From NCBI GenBank assembly GCA_030271555.1, contig JARXKQ010000017.1, forward strand, positions 1 through 8,102: 8,102 nucleotides of DNA. The letters are read 5' to 3'. Below are positions 6,373 through 8,102 of this stretch, in pieces. The stretch comes from Chloroflexota bacterium (GTDB lineage: Bacteria; Chloroflexota; Limnocylindria; Limnocylindrales; CSP1-4). Under the pieces are notes generated by a model. It was not told the origin of the DNA. It did not search any database and worked only from the letters and a program-made list of their open reading frames with translations. Both the position numbers and the translations under genes were made by a program. Each line of letters starts with the position of its first letter. The stretch's first letter is position 1.

Positions 6373-6413
6373 TATGCGCCGGTTAGTCTAGGGCGCGCCA
6401 CATGAATCGCTCA
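6361..6413. promoter_or_regulatory. Candidate divergent promoter between osmC operon and HlyD-like gene
   Basis: Only 41 bases separate the two divergent start codons. The 7-base TAGTCTA at 6384-6390 reads TAGACTA on the other strand, giving a -10-like element in both directions (TAGTCT at 6384-6389 plus; TAGACT at 6390-6385 minus). For osmC this would place the transcript start near 6378, just ahead of its Shine-Dalgarno. The -35 match is poor (TGAGCG or GTGAGC near 6414-6408). For the plus gene the predicted transcript would start only about 5 bases before the ATG, so it would be almost leaderless, and indeed no Shine-Dalgarno is seen there. This is inference from weak motifs. Confidence 0.3.
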
Positions 6414-7283
6414 CTGCTGTACGGCATGGGTATCGGCGTCGTGTTGATGGCCGCGGTTGTAGTGCTGCTTGGCGGCGCCCTGACGGGCCCCCGGCCCTCG
6501 CCATCGCCGACTGCCCGCCCCAGCATCACTCCCCGGCCTTCGACCGCGACGATCCGCCCGTCGCCCACGCCAATTGACACCTCGATCGAGGCGACTGCGG
6601 TCGTGATCCCCCAGCGCAGCGCCGACCTATCGGTGCCGATCGACGGAATCGTCGACCAGATCTACGTCCACGAGCTCGACCAGGTCACGGTCGGTCAGCT
6701 GATCCTGCGGCTAGACCAGACGACGTACCTCGCGGGGGTGGGCAAGGCGCAGTCGGACCTGGAACACTTTGATGCGGTTCTTGCCAAGGCGCAGCTCGAG
6801 GTCGATCAGCTGCCAGCCGACGCGACGCCGGCCCAGATCGCGTCAGCCCAGGCCGACCTGAGGTTGGCGCAGACCGACCGGGACGTGGCTGCGTCGACGC
6901 TGACCGAGGCCCAGGTCGCGCTCCGCCAAACCGAGCTGCGCGCGCCCTTCGCCGGGACGGTCGCGGCGATCAACATCGAGCGCGGTGAGCAGGCCGTCGC
7001 AGGCCAGCCCGTGGCCGCGATTGGCGACCTGTCGAGCTGGTTGATCGAGACGACCGACTTGAGCGAGCTCGAGGTGGTGCGGGTGGCAGTCGGCGATGTG
7101 GCGTCAGTGACCTTCGAGGCGCTGCCCGACCTCGTGCTGAACGGTCATGTCGACCGAATCGAGGTCCGCGGGACCGGTGCGGCAGGTAACGTCGTGTTCG
7201 CCGTTTCCATAAAGCCTGACACGCACAACGAGCAGCTGCGCTGGAACATGACCGCCACGGTGCGCATCACACCGAGCGACTAG
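6402..7283 (+). CDS. HlyD/RND-type membrane fusion (adaptor) protein
   Basis: This 293-residue protein is anchored at the envelope. It has a short basic N-terminus, a single hydrophobic segment at about 6-27, and then a Pro/Ser/Thr-rich linker at about 29-58 (PRPSPSPTARP and PSPTP). The first half of a barrel-sandwich (biotinyl-lipoyl-like) domain covers about 62-107 and includes VPIDGIVDQIYVHELDQVTVG. A coiled-coil hairpin follows at about 108-177, and the second half with LRAPFAGTVAAINIERGEQA at 179-198. A beta-barrel domain then runs to the end. This is the order of HlyD/MacA/AcrA adaptors, which link an inner-membrane transporter to export. The protein is compact, with a short hairpin and no separate membrane-proximal domain. 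No transporter gene (MacB-type ABC or RND pump) is next to it, so its partner and substrate are unknown. Confidence 0.87.
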   Translation: MNRSLLYGMGIGVVLMAAVVVLLGGALTGPRPSPSPTARPSITPRPSTATIRPSPTPIDTSIEATAVVIPQRSADLSVPIDGIVDQIYVHELDQVTVGQLILRLDQTTYLAGVGKAQSDLEHFDAVLAKAQLEVDQLPADATPAQIASAQADLRLAQTDRDVAASTLTEAQVALRQTELRAPFAGTVAAINIERGEQAVAGQPVAAIGDLSSWLIETTDLSELEVVRVAVGDVASVTFEALPDLVLNGHVDRIEVRGTGAAGNVVFAVSIKPDTHNEQLRWNMTATVRITPSD

Positions 7284-7310
7284 CGCCTCATTCGGAAGTC
7301 GTCGAGGCGC
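7283..7310. terminator. Candidate bidirectional terminator hairpin
   Basis: GCGCCTC (7283-7289) pairs perfectly with GAGGCGC (7304-7310) around a 14-base loop, overlapping the last base of the HlyD-like stop codon. It lies between two converging genes, which is where a shared terminator is expected. There is no T-run on either side and the loop is long, so this is only a candidate. Confidence 0.35.
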
Positions 7311-7331
7311 CATGGGCTGCTGAACGGGCGG

Positions 7332-7595
7332 TCAGCCTTTCGCCGCCGTGATCGTGTAGATGACATCGGCGCCAAAGATGCCACCGACGCTTTCGATCTG
7401 ACACTGCAGGAAGTAGCCGTACCTGGTGTTGTCGATCGTTGCGAAGTCGATGATGGTATCGGCCAGTCGCACCGTGCCCGGGGTCGGGTTGAGGCCGGTG
7501 GTTGGTACGGCCGCGAGAACCTCGAAGCCGCCCACGGGCGGCACGAGCCCCGTTCGGACCAGGGCGCAGTCCCGATGGGAAGAGGTCTCGATCAT
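7332..7595 (-). CDS. Small hypothetical protein (87 residues)
   Basis: I do not recognise this protein. It has no membrane segment or signal peptide. The N-terminal half is Pro/Gly-rich (GLVPPVGGFEVLAAVP, TTGLNPTPGTV), and the C-terminal half looks like beta-strands with aromatic residues (IIDFATIDNTRYGYFLQCQ, GGIFGADVIYTI). It has two cysteines (C10, C65). It converges on the HlyD-like gene across the hairpin at 7283-7310. The ATG at 7595 has no Shine-Dalgarno and touches the start of the divergent TPR frame, so the true start may be internal (for example a GTG at about residue 18) or the ORF may be a fragment of a longer structural protein. The strand-like, low-charge composition is more protein-like than a random shadow frame, but whether it is expressed is uncertain. 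Confidence 0.45.
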   Translation of the reverse strand: MIETSSHRDCALVRTGLVPPVGGFEVLAAVPTTGLNPTPGTVRLADTIIDFATIDNTRYGYFLQCQIESVGGIFGADVIYTITAAKG

Positions 7596-7597
7596 TG

Positions 7598-8102
7598 GTG
7601 ACCGAAGCTATTCAATGGTGCAACGAGATCCTCGCCGCAGCACCCGACGACCGCGGGATTGAGATGCCGATCGCCCATGCGCTTGCGCACATGCACGCTC
7701 GCCTGGGTAACTTCGAGCTTGCCCGGTCGCAGGCCGCCAGGTGCCTGGAGATCGCCAACGAGAGCGGACAGCGAAGCGCAGCCATGACCCTGACGGAGGC
7801 GGCGGCGGACCTCGAGACGCTGGCCGGCGACCACGCGACCGCGGAGCGCATGCTGGCCGTGGGCTGCGACTGGTTCAGCTCGCTAGGTGCCCCGCACGCG
7901 GTGCTGGAGGCATTCCACGGGCTGTCGCAGGGTTACGGTCATATTCCGGTCGATGTGCAGCGGTTGGCCGCCATCGCCGATGCGCAAGGCCCCCTGAGCC
8001 TCGGGCGTCTTCGGGGACCGCCACCGCAGGGCGGTCGTGCCCTGTTAGAGGCGGCTATGGCCGGCGCGCACCTCAACGAAGGACGCTATGTGGAGGCCGA
8101 GG
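7598..8102 (+). CDS. TPR-repeat protein, like the C-terminal tail of cyclase/ATPase regulators (runs off the window)
   Basis: The frame is open from 7493 to the window end. From the GTG at 7598 it encodes 168 residues of helical repeats: EAIQWCNEILAAAPDDRG (3-20), ALAHMHARLGNFELARSQA (28-46), LEIANESGQR (50-59), then ADLETLAGDHATAERML (70-86), WFSSLGAPHAV (92-102), and AGAHLNEGRYVEAE at the edge. The pattern resembles the TPR-like C-terminal region of large proteins with adenylate/guanylate cyclase and AAA ATPase domains, common in Chloroflexota and Actinomycetota. Here nothing of the N-terminal domains lies upstream, so it is either an independent short TPR protein or the surviving 3' part of a truncated gene. 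AAGAGG at 7580-7585 could serve as ribosome binding site for the TTG at 7595 or the GTG at 7598. Residues 111-148 form a less regular, Gly/Pro-rich insert between repeats. Confidence 0.7.
   Translation, partial: MTEAIQWCNEILAAAPDDRGIEMPIAHALAHMHARLGNFELARSQAARCLEIANESGQRSAAMTLTEAAADLETLAGDHATAERMLAVGCDWFSSLGAPHAVLEAFHGLSQGYGHIPVDVQRLAAIADAQGPLSLGRLRGPPPQGGRALLEAAMAGAHLNEGRYVEAE

Noticed and set aside
8016..8036. Perfect 7-base inverted repeat (GACCGCC/GGCGGTC, 7-base loop)
   Set aside because: It lies inside an open TPR coding frame with no T-run; such GC-rich hairpins arise easily by chance here.

Overview
This is a GC-rich, gene-dense window. Start codons include GTG and TTG, and genes are packed with 4-base stop/start overlaps. 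The gene repertoire is an acyl-CoA dehydrogenase with a membrane Fe-S ETF:quinone oxidoreductase, a Lit/DUF1461 membrane protein, a HlyD-like adaptor with a Pro/Ser/Thr linker, and a cyclase/ATPase-type TPR tail. This would suit an uncultured Chloroflexota-like bacterium, or less likely an actinobacterium. The taxonomic guess is inference only, since no rRNA or other marker gene is present.

Layout. Bases 1-222 (minus) hold the N-terminal 74 codons of an acyl-CoA dehydrogenase that leaves the window. Bases 223-444 are intergenic and contain five degenerate 20-base direct repeats (258-361). From 6360 down to 445 runs one uninterrupted seven-gene minus-strand operon: osmC, a DUF4332 helix-hairpin-helix protein, a Lit-like membrane protein, moeA, moaC, mog, and an EtfD/EMO-type membrane Fe-S oxidoreductase. 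The last five genes are chained by overlapping stop and start codons. A 41-base divergent promoter region separates this operon from a plus-strand HlyD-like adaptor gene (6402-7283). A possible terminator hairpin follows. Then come a small unrecognised minus-strand ORF (7332-7595) and a plus-strand TPR coding region (7598 to the end). The TPR region looks like the C-terminal part of a large cyclase/ATPase regulator without its usual N-terminal domains.

How the genes work together. moaC makes cyclic pyranopterin monophosphate, mog adenylylates molybdopterin, and moeA inserts molybdate. These are three separate steps of molybdenum cofactor synthesis; moaA, moaD, moaE and mobA are not in the window. 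The Fe-S protein and the neighbouring acyl-CoA dehydrogenase form the two ends of a beta-oxidation electron route (acyl-CoA to ETF to membrane quinone). OsmC detoxifies organic hydroperoxides. The most unusual point of organisation is that the ETF oxidoreductase is translationally coupled to mog. No defence system, CRISPR array, tRNA or rRNA is visible, and I see no clear undescribed multi-gene system.
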